19,605 nt of DNA from Candidatus Njordarchaeota archaeon (GTDB lineage Archaea; Asgardarchaeota; Njordarchaeia; Njordarchaeales; JAHKLH01): contig JAHKLH010000006.1 in assembly GCA_029856635.1 (NCBI GenBank), positions 1-19,605 of the forward strand, given 5' to 3'. Made by a program: the position numbers and the translations under genes. How positions within the stretch are numbered: position 1 is the stretch's first letter; every line of letters starts with the position of its first letter. Below, one piece after another: positions 6,128-13,211 of this stretch. Under the pieces are notes generated by a model. That model did no database searches. It saw only the letters and a list, made by a program, of their open reading frames with translations, and had not been told where the DNA came from.

Positions 6128-7627
6128 TTGAAGTTAGAAAGACGGTTTTATCAACTTTATATAGTTCATCAAATAAAGAAATGCTTAGAAAGAAACGAGA
6201 ATTGTATTGTGGAATTAGATGCTGGTCTTGGAAAACGTGTTATAATGTATCTTCTTGCAAAACACTTACCAGATAAAAATATCTTGATAATCACACCATC
6301 TAGAGCATCATTGGCGGATACTGCAATATTCTTTGAGGAAATGTCCAGAACTGAGAAGATTAATATGCGATTTGATTACCTAAAGCAAGGTATGCCTCAT
6401 CAACTACGCAAAAAAGTACTCGAAGAAAGCAGAGTAGTGTTATCAACTCCAATAACCCTAACGCGAACATTAAGTCGATATCCTGAATTAGCTCAAAAGT
6501 GGGATTTAGTCATAATTAACGAGGTAGACAAAATTGTTAAGAGAATTGCTTATGCTGAGGAAACTAGTGACATGGAGGATACTGTACCTAGATTAACAAC
6601 TGCTAACAGATTTTCAGTAACAAAAGGAGTAAGAAAAACAAAGCTTACTTATCCATGGAACGAATTAATAAAGCTTATTTCCAAAAAGTGCATAATTGTA
6701 GGAATGAGTGGAACTCTAAGAGATAAACATATAATCCATACGGGTGAGAAAATAACGCTAAAGGATGAGATAAAAACATTACTAGAAACAGTCTTTAGAG
6801 CCAAAAAAACAAAAATAATAACCATGGACGAACTTCTTAAAAAAACAGATGTATGGAGATATACCCAAAAGAATCTAACAATCATACGCACAATAGCTAT
6901 TCATGATGAAAAAATTCAAACCATTGATAGGATACTTTCAGAAGAAATTGAAAGTATTCTCAAAAGATTGGCTAAAAAAGAACATACGAATGATTACACG
7001 GTCATAGAGAAAGCTATTTCTCTCTTGGAAGATGAGCCTACAAAATTTAAATTAATACGTCTTGTCCTTGCTCGAAGGTTCTTAGTTGCAACCTATCCGC
7101 AACACTATATTCAATTTCTGAATAAGTCGTTCATTAAGCAATTATTAGAAAGAAAAACAAATAAGGAGTTCAATGAATTGATTCCAAAAGAATCTTCAAA
7201 AATCAAAAAGCTTTGTGAAATTGTTGAAGCATGGGTTAAACAAGGGTTCAAGGTTGCGATTTTGTCTTCTTTCGTTAGAACTACTCAGCGTATAGCAAAG
7301 GCTCTTAGAGAAAGGAACTTGAAAGTGTTCACACTAACTGGAGCCACATTAGACAAAGAGGAAGTTCTAAGAGAATTCAAAAATAATGGAGACGTACTTT
7401 GCTTTAGCCCAGTTGGCGAGAGAGATATAGATCTTCCCGTGGATGTTCTTATAATCCATGATGTTATTCGTACCACAAAAACGATGTATCAGCGGATGAA
7501 ACGAGGAAGACGTTCATTTGTTTTGATTACTTTTTACAGTGGAACACATGAGGAGCAAAAAGTATCTAGTCTTCTAATTGAAGTTAGGCGAAAATACCCT
7601 TGGACAATTAGAGTTTATAAGGAGTGA
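6128..7627 (+). CDS. Hef/FANCM-like SF2 helicase-fold protein with degenerate motifs
   Basis: A 499-residue protein with the order of elements seen in the helicase half of Hef/FANCM: 'RFYQLYIVHQI' (5-16), motif I at 31-37, 'ILIITPSRASL' (Ia), 'DLVIINEVDKI' (II), 'IIVGMSGTL' (III), and then a second RecA-like half with 'VAILSSFVRTTQRIAKALRE' (IV), 'SPVGERDIDLPVDVLIIHD' (V) and 'MYQRMKRGRRSFVL' (VI). The catalytic residues are off consensus. Motif I is DAGLGKR instead of TGLGKT, motif II is NEVD instead of DEAH, and motif VI is irregular. The ERCC4 nuclease and HhH domains of Hef are absent. TTG 6128 is the likely start, with AAGGG at 6116-6120; the open frame continues upstream through the divergent MBF1 gene but without support. 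It may be a non-hydrolysing structural paralogue. Confidence 0.72.
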   Translation: MKLERRFYQLYIVHQIKKCLERNENCIVELDAGLGKRVIMYLLAKHLPDKNILIITPSRASLADTAIFFEEMSRTEKINMRFDYLKQGMPHQLRKKVLEESRVVLSTPITLTRTLSRYPELAQKWDLVIINEVDKIVKRIAYAEETSDMEDTVPRLTTANRFSVTKGVRKTKLTYPWNELIKLISKKCIIVGMSGTLRDKHIIHTGEKITLKDEIKTLLETVFRAKKTKIITMDELLKKTDVWRYTQKNLTIIRTIAIHDEKIQTIDRILSEEIESILKRLAKKEHTNDYTVIEKAISLLEDEPTKFKLIRLVLARRFLVATYPQHYIQFLNKSFIKQLLERKTNKEFNELIPKESSKIKKLCEIVEAWVKQGFKVAILSSFVRTTQRIAKALRERNLKVFTLTGATLDKEEVLREFKNNGDVLCFSPVGERDIDLPVDVLIIHDVIRTTKTMYQRMKRGRRSFVLITFYSGTHEEQKVSSLLIEVRRKYPWTIRVYKE

Positions 7628-7838
7628 AATTAAAATGCAGATTTTAGTTTTTAAATAGCCGAAGGAGGTGTATAGGAATTTAGAAGTATGATGGAATCTA
7701 GAACGATTGATAAATTATTCCTAACTAGAAAGATGCCCGTTTAGGTAATTGAGAAAAATCAATCAAGTTAAAGTGTCATTTTACACTGTAAATATTACAA
7801 AATTTATAGAAACTGCATGTGTGGAGAATCTCCCAAAG
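7628..7838. other. Non-coding spacer with orphan GGAGGTG
   Basis: No convincing gene is visible. There is a TATA-like TTTTTAAAT (7648-7656) and an isolated perfect ribosome-binding-type sequence GAAGGAGGTG (7661-7670) with no start codon at proper distance. The nearest ATG (7688) opens only an 18-codon frame ending at 7744. ATGATGG at 7688-7694 resembles a box C, but no CTGA boxes follow. A TTTACACTGTAAA near-palindrome lies near 7782-7794. Confidence 0.4.
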
Positions 7839-7848
7839 AACATTTAAA
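7839..7848 (+). promoter_or_regulatory. TATA box of the L30e-nusA group
   Basis: ACATTTAAAT lies about 50 bases upstream of the L30e ATG at 7894 and predicts a start near 7870, leaving a short leader that contains GGAGGT (7884-7889). Confidence 0.5.
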
Positions 7849-7893
7849 TAGTAATCCCCTTAATTATGCATAGTTGAAGTAATGGAGGTTACC

Positions 7894-8247
7894 ATGGGGA
7901 CCCGAACGTTCCATACGGGTGAAGCTCGAAAGTTTCTTCACGAATTTACTAGACAATTACAAGTTGTAGTTAGAACAGGAAAAATAAAATTTGGTTTTAG
8001 ATCAACCCTTCGATGCATTCAGAGAGGATATGCAAAGCTTGTCATTGTTGCAAAGAACCTACCCGACGAAAAGAAAAAATTACTCTGGTACTTATGTAAA
8101 TTAACAAATGTGCTTTTCTATGAAGCACCAGTAAATACTGATGAACTTGGAGAAATGGTTAGGCGACCACACAGAATAGCATCACTTGTTATACTTGATG
8201 TGGGTTCTTCAAACATACTCAAATTAGTACAGAGTGCCCCAATATAG
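7894..8247 (+). CDS. rpl30e: Ribosomal protein L30e
   Basis: A 117-residue member of the L7Ae/L30e fold. It shows 'LQVVVRTGKIKFGFRSTLRC', 'IQRGYAKLVIVAKNLPDEKK', 'LCKLTNVLFYEAPVNTDELG' and 'RPHRIASLVILDVGSSNIL', matching the family block by block. L30e is a large-subunit protein that binds a kink-turn. ATG 7894 is chosen over ATG 7882 because GGAGGT (7884-7889) lies between them at 4-nt spacing. The order L30e-NusA is conserved in archaea, normally downstream of the RNA polymerase subunit genes and before rps12-rps7; here the polymerase genes and rps12 are absent on either side. Confidence 0.9.
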   Translation: MGTRTFHTGEARKFLHEFTRQLQVVVRTGKIKFGFRSTLRCIQRGYAKLVIVAKNLPDEKKKLLWYLCKLTNVLFYEAPVNTDELGEMVRRPHRIASLVILDVGSSNILKLVQSAPI

Positions 8248-8268
8248 TTTTTGAAAGGAGGAATTTTT

Positions 8269-8688
8269 ATGTCACGCGGCTTCAAAATAATGGACCCAGC
8301 GCTGTTCGCAGCAGTAAGTCTTTTTTCTACAACCACCAATATGTTTCCGTTTGATTACTATGAAACAGATAATTTGCTTACATTTCTAGTGAGAGAGGAT
8401 GAATTTCATCCAGTACCAAAAACAGTCTTACAAGAATTATCACGCCAGCTTAAGAAGAGAGTTAGAGTTGTAGCATTTTCTGAAGATCTTGAAACATTTG
8501 TTAAACGATTATTTGCTCCAGCAAAAGTTGAGTGGATTCGCGAAAAAGCAGGTGCCAAGAGGATTCTTCTAGTAAAGGTTGATGCATTTCAAAAAGGAAT
8601 TGCACTTGGAAGAAATGCGGCAAAACTTAAAACAGCGAGATACTTTCTTAACAAGTACTTTAAAATTGATTCAATCCGAATAGTTTAA
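8269..8688 (+). CDS. nusA: Archaeal NusA-like KH-domain RNA-binding protein
   Basis: The 139-residue product has two KH-like halves, as in archaeal NusA, which lacks the N-terminal polymerase-binding and S1 domains of the bacterial factor. KH1 spans about 33-85 ('NLLTFLVREDEF' to 'VRVVAFSEDLETFVKRLFAP') and KH2 about 88-139 ('KRILLVKVDAFQKGIALGRN' to 'YFLNKYFKIDSIRIV'). The usual GKNG loop of KH2 reads GRNA, and the KH1 loop is replaced by a Pro-containing turn, so RNA contacts may differ. ATG 8269 follows a strong AAAGGAGG (8254-8261) and is preferred over TTG 8251. It sits 21 bases after L30e, so the two form an operon. Confidence 0.82.
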   Translation: MSRGFKIMDPALFAAVSLFSTTTNMFPFDYYETDNLLTFLVREDEFHPVPKTVLQELSRQLKKRVRVVAFSEDLETFVKRLFAPAKVEWIREKAGAKRILLVKVDAFQKGIALGRNAAKLKTARYFLNKYFKIDSIRIV

Positions 8689-8739
8689 CTTTTCTTCGAT
8701 TGTACAAAAAGCATCCACATTTTTCTTCAGGCGTTTTTC

Positions 8740-9444
8740 ATGGAAGTACGAATTGGAGCATCTGGTTGGCGATGGACTCTAGGTGATTTCTCCAGGTACA
8801 GAATGCTCGCGCCGTTTAATGCAATTGAAATAGACTATACCTTCTATAAAATACTAAGTCAACGAGAAGTTCAGAAATTTCTTCTTGAGGGAGGAAACCT
8901 AAAATGGGCAGTTAAGGTTCATAGGAGCATAACACATCGTTATTTTTTTGATGAAAATGCAATCAAATTTTTTAGGAGATTTAAAAAATCTCTTAAGTTA
9001 ATGGAAGATCGGAAAATGATAGAATTTTACGTGTTTATAATACCGCCAGCACTAAAACCATCTCAAGAACTCTTATTTCGTATTAAGAAATTTATATCAG
9101 CATCAAATATTTCGAATAAAGCAGCATTTGAATTCAGATCAAGGGAATGGTATTCAGAGGAATGGCTTAAGGAAATGCAGAAACTTGGAATTACTGTAGT
9201 TTCGGTAGATGCTCCGGGTTTTCATTATTTTGTTAAAACAACAAATAAAATCTATGTTCGGCTTCATGGTAGGCGGAATTGGTTTTTTGATGTTTACAAT
9301 AATGAGGAATTAGATGAGATTTTGCTTGAAATAAAGAAGCTACTACCAGCAGATGTTATTTGGATTATCCTAGATAACGATCCTGGTATTTTGAAAAATG
9401 GGACATATTTACTTTCAAGATGGGAGGAAATTTTTCACATATGA
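8740..9444 (+). CDS. DUF72 family protein
   Basis: A 234-residue protein with DUF72 landmarks: 'VRIGASGWRW' at the N-terminus, 'IEIDYTFYKI' (about 28-37), 'WAVKVHRSITH', 'KAAFEFRSREWYSEE' (about 128-142), 'VVSVDAPG' and 'YVRLHGRRNWF'. These are conserved in this TIM-barrel-like family, whose biochemical activity is not established (YecE is the bacterial relative). ATG 8740 begins immediately at the conserved first strand. It follows nusA by 51 bases with no clear ribosome-binding site. In other archaea rps12 would stand in this place, so this gene probably reflects a rearrangement. Confidence 0.88.
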   Translation: MEVRIGASGWRWTLGDFSRYRMLAPFNAIEIDYTFYKILSQREVQKFLLEGGNLKWAVKVHRSITHRYFFDENAIKFFRRFKKSLKLMEDRKMIEFYVFIIPPALKPSQELLFRIKKFISASNISNKAAFEFRSREWYSEEWLKEMQKLGITVVSVDAPGFHYFVKTTNKIYVRLHGRRNWFFDVYNNEELDEILLEIKKLLPADVIWIILDNDPGILKNGTYLLSRWEEIFHI

Positions 9445-9465
9445 AAAAATCTTATAGGAATGATA

Positions 9466-10980
9466 TCACGTGAAGAGCATAGAGACGTCTGGTGCTTCTT
9501 TTCTTGGAATGAAACCAAGCTCGTTTTCTACAATTTCATTTAGCTTTTGATGCGAATTTAAGAATTTCTCGCAGTGTGCTGTTTTTAGTAATTCTTCTAT
9601 GTCTGGCGAAATTCGAGCATTTAAATGAAATAATGTTCGGGCCAAAAGATATATGCATATATTTCGTAGAGTATTCTTTAATTTCTTGGCAATTTCAATT
9701 TGTTCTAGAATAGATTGTGCTAGTTTTTCTGAGAAAATTTTAGCTATATTTTTGCTTTTTTCACTTAATGAAGCCAAAAAGATGATCATTGTATCAAAGA
9801 GAAATATTTCGGGTATTCCGAGTAAAAAATAAATTCCAAAAGAAGCGAGAGGATCTCTCCTTGCGTTATAAAATTCATTAATAAACTGAAGTGGCTTTTC
9901 GAATAAAGAATAACGTAAGAAAAACCTAATTTCATTAAATGTAACTTGAATTATCTCTATTGTTTCGAGTGGTGAGAAAAGGATTATATTAGGAGATAAT
10001 TCCGTTAGAGCATCGAGTGCTGGTGGTATTTTGGGAAAGATAAATGCATGAAGGTCTGGAGGAATTTTCAAGAATATAGACGAGTTTATTCCCAATAAAC
10101 GGAGTTTTTCATTAAGTATCTTTTCCCCGACTATTTTAAAAACATCTACAAAGGAATAAGAATCAAGTAGTAATCTCAATAGGTTTTTTGTAATCCAAAC
10201 TGCCAAGTCATCATATTTTCTATTAGAGAGCTTATCGGATATAATCCTAAAGGCATTTTTAAGCATCGTTTTTAGTTTTTCCATTCTTTCTCTAGCATCC
10301 TTCTCAATTGGTTGTAATAATGTTACCGAAATTGCTTCAGATAAAAATGCGATAGTAGGTAAAATAGTTAAAATTTCTTTATCTGACATAAGACCTATTG
10401 TTTCTAAATATTTCTCAGGAGACAATATATACTTCGCAAATGGTTTCTGAATACTTTCTATGTCACCAGAAGTAACCCTTAATGCAAGTAATAGATTAGT
10501 TAATGCTACCATAAATGAACGGATAAATCCAATATTTTTCATAATTTCTCTCAAGAATGCTGGTACATTAGCGAGCTTTGTAATGACATCTTCAGAAACT
10601 TTTAAAGGAAGGATCTTAACAATCTGCTTGGGAAGAACTCTTCGAGCATGGACGTTTGACAGACAGAATAGATATGTAGAAAGCCATTGCGAAAGCAAAG
10701 CCCATGCAACGTCATTCATGTTTATTTTCGTGAAATTTTCACATAAAATGGCGATAGTTTTAAACCAGTTATTTATATTTTCTGTCTGTAAAACTAAGGA
10801 ATCTCCCTTAGTTTTTGCAATAGGGTTTGAAATACGTTCGAGCGTCGCATTGACAATTTGTCTAATAAATGCGTCCTTTTCGGTCTGAGAAGTATCTGTA
10901 AGCAAGAGAAGATCGTATGGGGTTAGATATCTTGGAAATAGTAATGCCTTTATGCATGCAATAATTACTGGATTTTTCAT
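9466..10980 (-). CDS. Large all-helical protein of unknown function
   Basis: A 504-residue protein that I do not recognise. It is rich in Leu, Ile, Lys and Phe and looks entirely helical, with many short amphipathic helices of the kind found in HEAT/TPR-like solenoids ('IREIMKNIGFIRSFMVALTN', 'ERMEKLKTMLKNAFRIISDK'). There is no signal peptide, no clear transmembrane pattern and no catalytic motif. ATG 10980 is chosen; the frame is open upstream to 11055, but that part is occupied by a C/D sRNA gene and its peptide is arginine-rich and unlike the rest. AGGGATT upstream of 10980 may serve as a weak ribosome-binding site. The 3' end faces the DUF72 gene. Confidence 0.7.
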   Translation of the reverse strand: MKNPVIIACIKALLFPRYLTPYDLLLLTDTSQTEKDAFIRQIVNATLERISNPIAKTKGDSLVLQTENINNWFKTIAILCENFTKINMNDVAWALLSQWLSTYLFCLSNVHARRVLPKQIVKILPLKVSEDVITKLANVPAFLREIMKNIGFIRSFMVALTNLLLALRVTSGDIESIQKPFAKYILSPEKYLETIGLMSDKEILTILPTIAFLSEAISVTLLQPIEKDARERMEKLKTMLKNAFRIISDKLSNRKYDDLAVWITKNLLRLLLDSYSFVDVFKIVGEKILNEKLRLLGINSSIFLKIPPDLHAFIFPKIPPALDALTELSPNIILFSPLETIEIIQVTFNEIRFFLRYSLFEKPLQFINEFYNARRDPLASFGIYFLLGIPEIFLFDTMIIFLASLSEKSKNIAKIFSEKLAQSILEQIEIAKKLKNTLRNICIYLLARTLFHLNARISPDIEELLKTAHCEKFLNSHQKLNEIVENELGFIPRKEAPDVSMLFT

Positions 10981-11003
10981 TTTGTAATCCCTTCGAAATT
11001 TGG

Positions 11004-11060
11004 AATCAGTGCGGTGCTCGATCCTCATGAAGCGATCAGAGCAGGTCCGTCTCATCAGTC
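11004..11060 (-). ncRNA. Box C/D guide sRNA 3
   Basis: On the minus strand: box C CTGATGA (11058-11052), 12-nt guide (11051-11040), box D' CTGA (11039-11036), 7-nt spacer, box C' ATGAGGA (11028-11022, one base off TGATGA), 12-nt guide (11021-11010), box D CTGA (11009-11006). Both guides are exactly 12 nt, which argues against chance. They are complementary to AGCAGGTCCGTC and TGCGGTGCTCGA; I cannot assign targets. A TATA-like AAATATATT lies about 25-33 bases upstream of box C (11083-11091). It lies directly upstream of the ATG of the 504-residue protein on the same strand, so it could be processed from that gene's leader. Confidence 0.85.
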
Positions 11061-11119
11061 TAAAACATTAAAACAGAGAAAATATATTTATTGAGCAATT
11101 ACACTATTGGTGGAAAACT

Positions 11120-11758
11120 GTGGTGCATAAAAAGCATAAGAGCTTAGTGCTGATGAATTTTATTGTGATTGTAGTCTTTTGCCTGCTGTTGTTTTCTATC
11201 AACGCTTATGAACTAAAAACAGACACAGCAGATATAATTGTGACACGTGTTGCGGATAAGTTTATCGCAAAACCAAATGAAAACATAACTCTGAGTACGA
11301 TTATATACAATAGAGGCTATTGGACTATCACAGAAGTGAAATTTTTCTTCATAGTTCCGTTTCCATCAAGAGTAATTTCTTACAGTTCCGACAATTTCAC
11401 AAATGTTTCAATCAGTAGAATTCGTCCAGGATTTAACATTAGCATTCGATCCACGCGTGGGATATTACCTAAAACTACATATATACACAATGTGACAATC
11501 GTTTTTGAAACAGATGGAAATTACACGATTACAGGGGGCCGGCTTGTTTTAACTATGAAAAAAGGTGAGTATGTTCTTGAAAAAGTAGTTTTTCAAGTAA
11601 ATGATATTCATATTATCATAAAATCCGCAGTGTTGTCTCGACGAAAAGTACCAGAAGAAGGAACTATAGATGCAACTTTCTCAATCATTATCTTACTTAT
11701 TACGCCATTTATATTGATGAAAATTAGTGATTTGGTAGCACGAGCTATGAAGAGATAA
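11120..11758 (+). CDS. Secreted, C-terminally anchored protein with a beta-sandwich domain
   Basis: A 212-residue product. An N-terminal hydrophobic segment (about 9-29) following basic residues is a signal peptide or anchor. An extracellular beta-rich region (about 35-175) of the CARDB/NEW3 type follows: 'ADKFIAKPNENITLSTIIYN', 'GYWTITEVKFFF', and repeated N-x-S/T sequons. It ends in a hydrophobic helix (about 187-203) and a basic tail. GTG 11120 is preceded by GGTGG at 11109-11113; GTG 11123 is an alternative. It converges on the DUF4350-type gene, and its features resemble the other surface proteins 13212-15497, so a shared envelope function is plausible. The exact role is unknown. Confidence 0.75.
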   Translation: MVHKKHKSLVLMNFIVIVVFCLLLFSINAYELKTDTADIIVTRVADKFIAKPNENITLSTIIYNRGYWTITEVKFFFIVPFPSRVISYSSDNFTNVSISRIRPGFNISIRSTRGILPKTTYIHNVTIVFETDGNYTITGGRLVLTMKKGEYVLEKVVFQVNDIHIIIKSAVLSRRKVPEEGTIDATFSIIILLITPFILMKISDLVARAMKR

Positions 11759-11793
11759 TCGAAAGTAATAATAAAATTTCTGGTTTCGTTTCT

Positions 11794-13206
11794 TTACCTT
11801 GGTGTTCTTATTAACTCCTCTAGCTCCCCTAATAACCGCATATGTTTTATGAAATCTTCTTCAGTAATTCTAATTTTCTGCATTCGAGCATTCTCAAGTA
11901 CATTCAGTAAACGTAGAAAACGATCTCTGTATCTCTCGTGGAATGTCGATGAAATATGTGAGAATTCCTCAATAATTTCAAGAATTTTTTCCTTGGCAAT
12001 ACCATGTTTTCTTTTCATTTCAAAAATCAGATAAGCAATATACATGGAAAGTGCTGAAACAAAATCACGCTTTTGTATAAAGAACCTCAATCGTTCTCTA
12101 AATTCAGATATAAGCTCTCGGCGTTCTGGTTTAAGTATTGGAATTTTTGGACTTACTGCATGCCCAGCAAATCCCAATAATATTGAAATCAATATTATTG
12201 GAATAACGGGAGCTAGGAACCAGCTGGTACTCAACCAAAGGAGTCCAGAAAGCCAAAGTCCTAACCAGAATACGGGCTCAAAGGGTGTTTTAGAAAGATG
12301 GCTTTCATCAAATATCACTAATTTCTCTTCACAGACTTGAGATAGCCATTCGAACAAATTCAAAATAAATTTTTCATTATCACATCCAATTTTAGAAGCT
12401 TCATCTAAGACATCATTTGTAAATATGTCTGGATCAGAAATCATGGCAAAGCGTACACTAGCAAAATCACCAATGATGCTTAAGCTGAAAGAAATTCCTC
12501 CCCATTCGTTAGGATCCGGTGTAGCGCTTCCTTCTTTGGCGTCTTTAAGCGATGTTTCAAGCCAAGAGTACTGAGTAGATGCCAAAAATCCAGCTTCTCC
12601 TGGCAAAGGTACAAATCGTTCACTTCCATTTTCTAATTTAAATTTTGCTACAATTACTGACGGAAAATTAGTTAAAATTGCATTAACTCCACGCAAAATA
12701 CCATAAGGATCATTAAATCGAGTTATTATTGGAGCAGCTGGGGTTTTATAATAGCTTTCTGCATCCATTAGAACAGCAGATCTATTAAAGTATAGACCAA
12801 CGAGTTGGAATTTTTGACCGGGGATAGTATATGAGAGCATAGTCCAAATTCCATCGAGTAAGCTATTTGCTTGACCAAAATCATCAGCAATTAATAATGC
12901 TCCACCGTGCATGCCAAGATACGAAAGTAATGATATTACCTCGTACTGTGAAAACTCTATAGCAGGGCCAATAATAACAATTATCGCACTTTCATTTACC
13001 TTTGATAATGCTTGTAATGATGAAATAATGGTCATGACTCTGAAGCCATTTCTTTCTAATAAGCTCTTAAGTTTGCTTAAACCAAAACGTCCATTATTAC
13101 GAATAGAATATGGAGCAAAGCTTAAGTTTGGAAATATTCCAAAGACTAACAGGGAATATATAGAAAAGAGAAAAACAATCATCATTAGAGCCCTAATACT
13201 GTTCAT
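11794..13206 (-). CDS. DUF4350-type membrane protein
   Basis: A 470-residue protein. One N-terminal membrane helix (about 5-26) leads into an extracytoplasmic DUF4350/GATase-like domain: 'GLSKLKSLLERNGFRVMTI', 'SAIIVIIGPAIEFSQYEVIS', 'GGALLIADDFGQANSLL' and a later 'EKLVIFDESHL'. Two hydrophobic segments (about 305-350) and a helical cytoplasmic tail follow. DUF4350 proteins occur in gene sets with MoxR ATPase, DUF58, DUF4129 and transglutaminase-like genes whose role is thought to be envelope or complex assembly; MoxR and DUF58 are not seen here. ATG 13206 has GAGGT on the minus strand at 7 nt. The gap to the upstream DUF4129-type gene is 5 bases, so they are one operon. Confidence 0.82.
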   Translation of the reverse strand: MNSIRALMMIVFLFSIYSLLVFGIFPNLSFAPYSIRNNGRFGLSKLKSLLERNGFRVMTIISSLQALSKVNESAIIVIIGPAIEFSQYEVISLLSYLGMHGGALLIADDFGQANSLLDGIWTMLSYTIPGQKFQLVGLYFNRSAVLMDAESYYKTPAAPIITRFNDPYGILRGVNAILTNFPSVIVAKFKLENGSERFVPLPGEAGFLASTQYSWLETSLKDAKEGSATPDPNEWGGISFSLSIIGDFASVRFAMISDPDIFTNDVLDEASKIGCDNEKFILNLFEWLSQVCEEKLVIFDESHLSKTPFEPVFWLGLWLSGLLWLSTSWFLAPVIPIILISILLGFAGHAVSPKIPILKPERRELISEFRERLRFFIQKRDFVSALSMYIAYLIFEMKRKHGIAKEKILEIIEEFSHISSTFHERYRDRFLRLLNVLENARMQKIRITEEDFIKHMRLLGELEELIRTPR

Positions 13207-13211
13207 GTGTA

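Noticed and set aside
7688..7694. ATGATGG as box C of a guide RNA
   Set aside because: No D', C' or D boxes in the next 60 bases.
10460..10888. 142-codon plus-strand open frame
   Set aside because: It is antisense to the 504-residue helical protein, and has no ribosome-binding site and no recognisable sequence.
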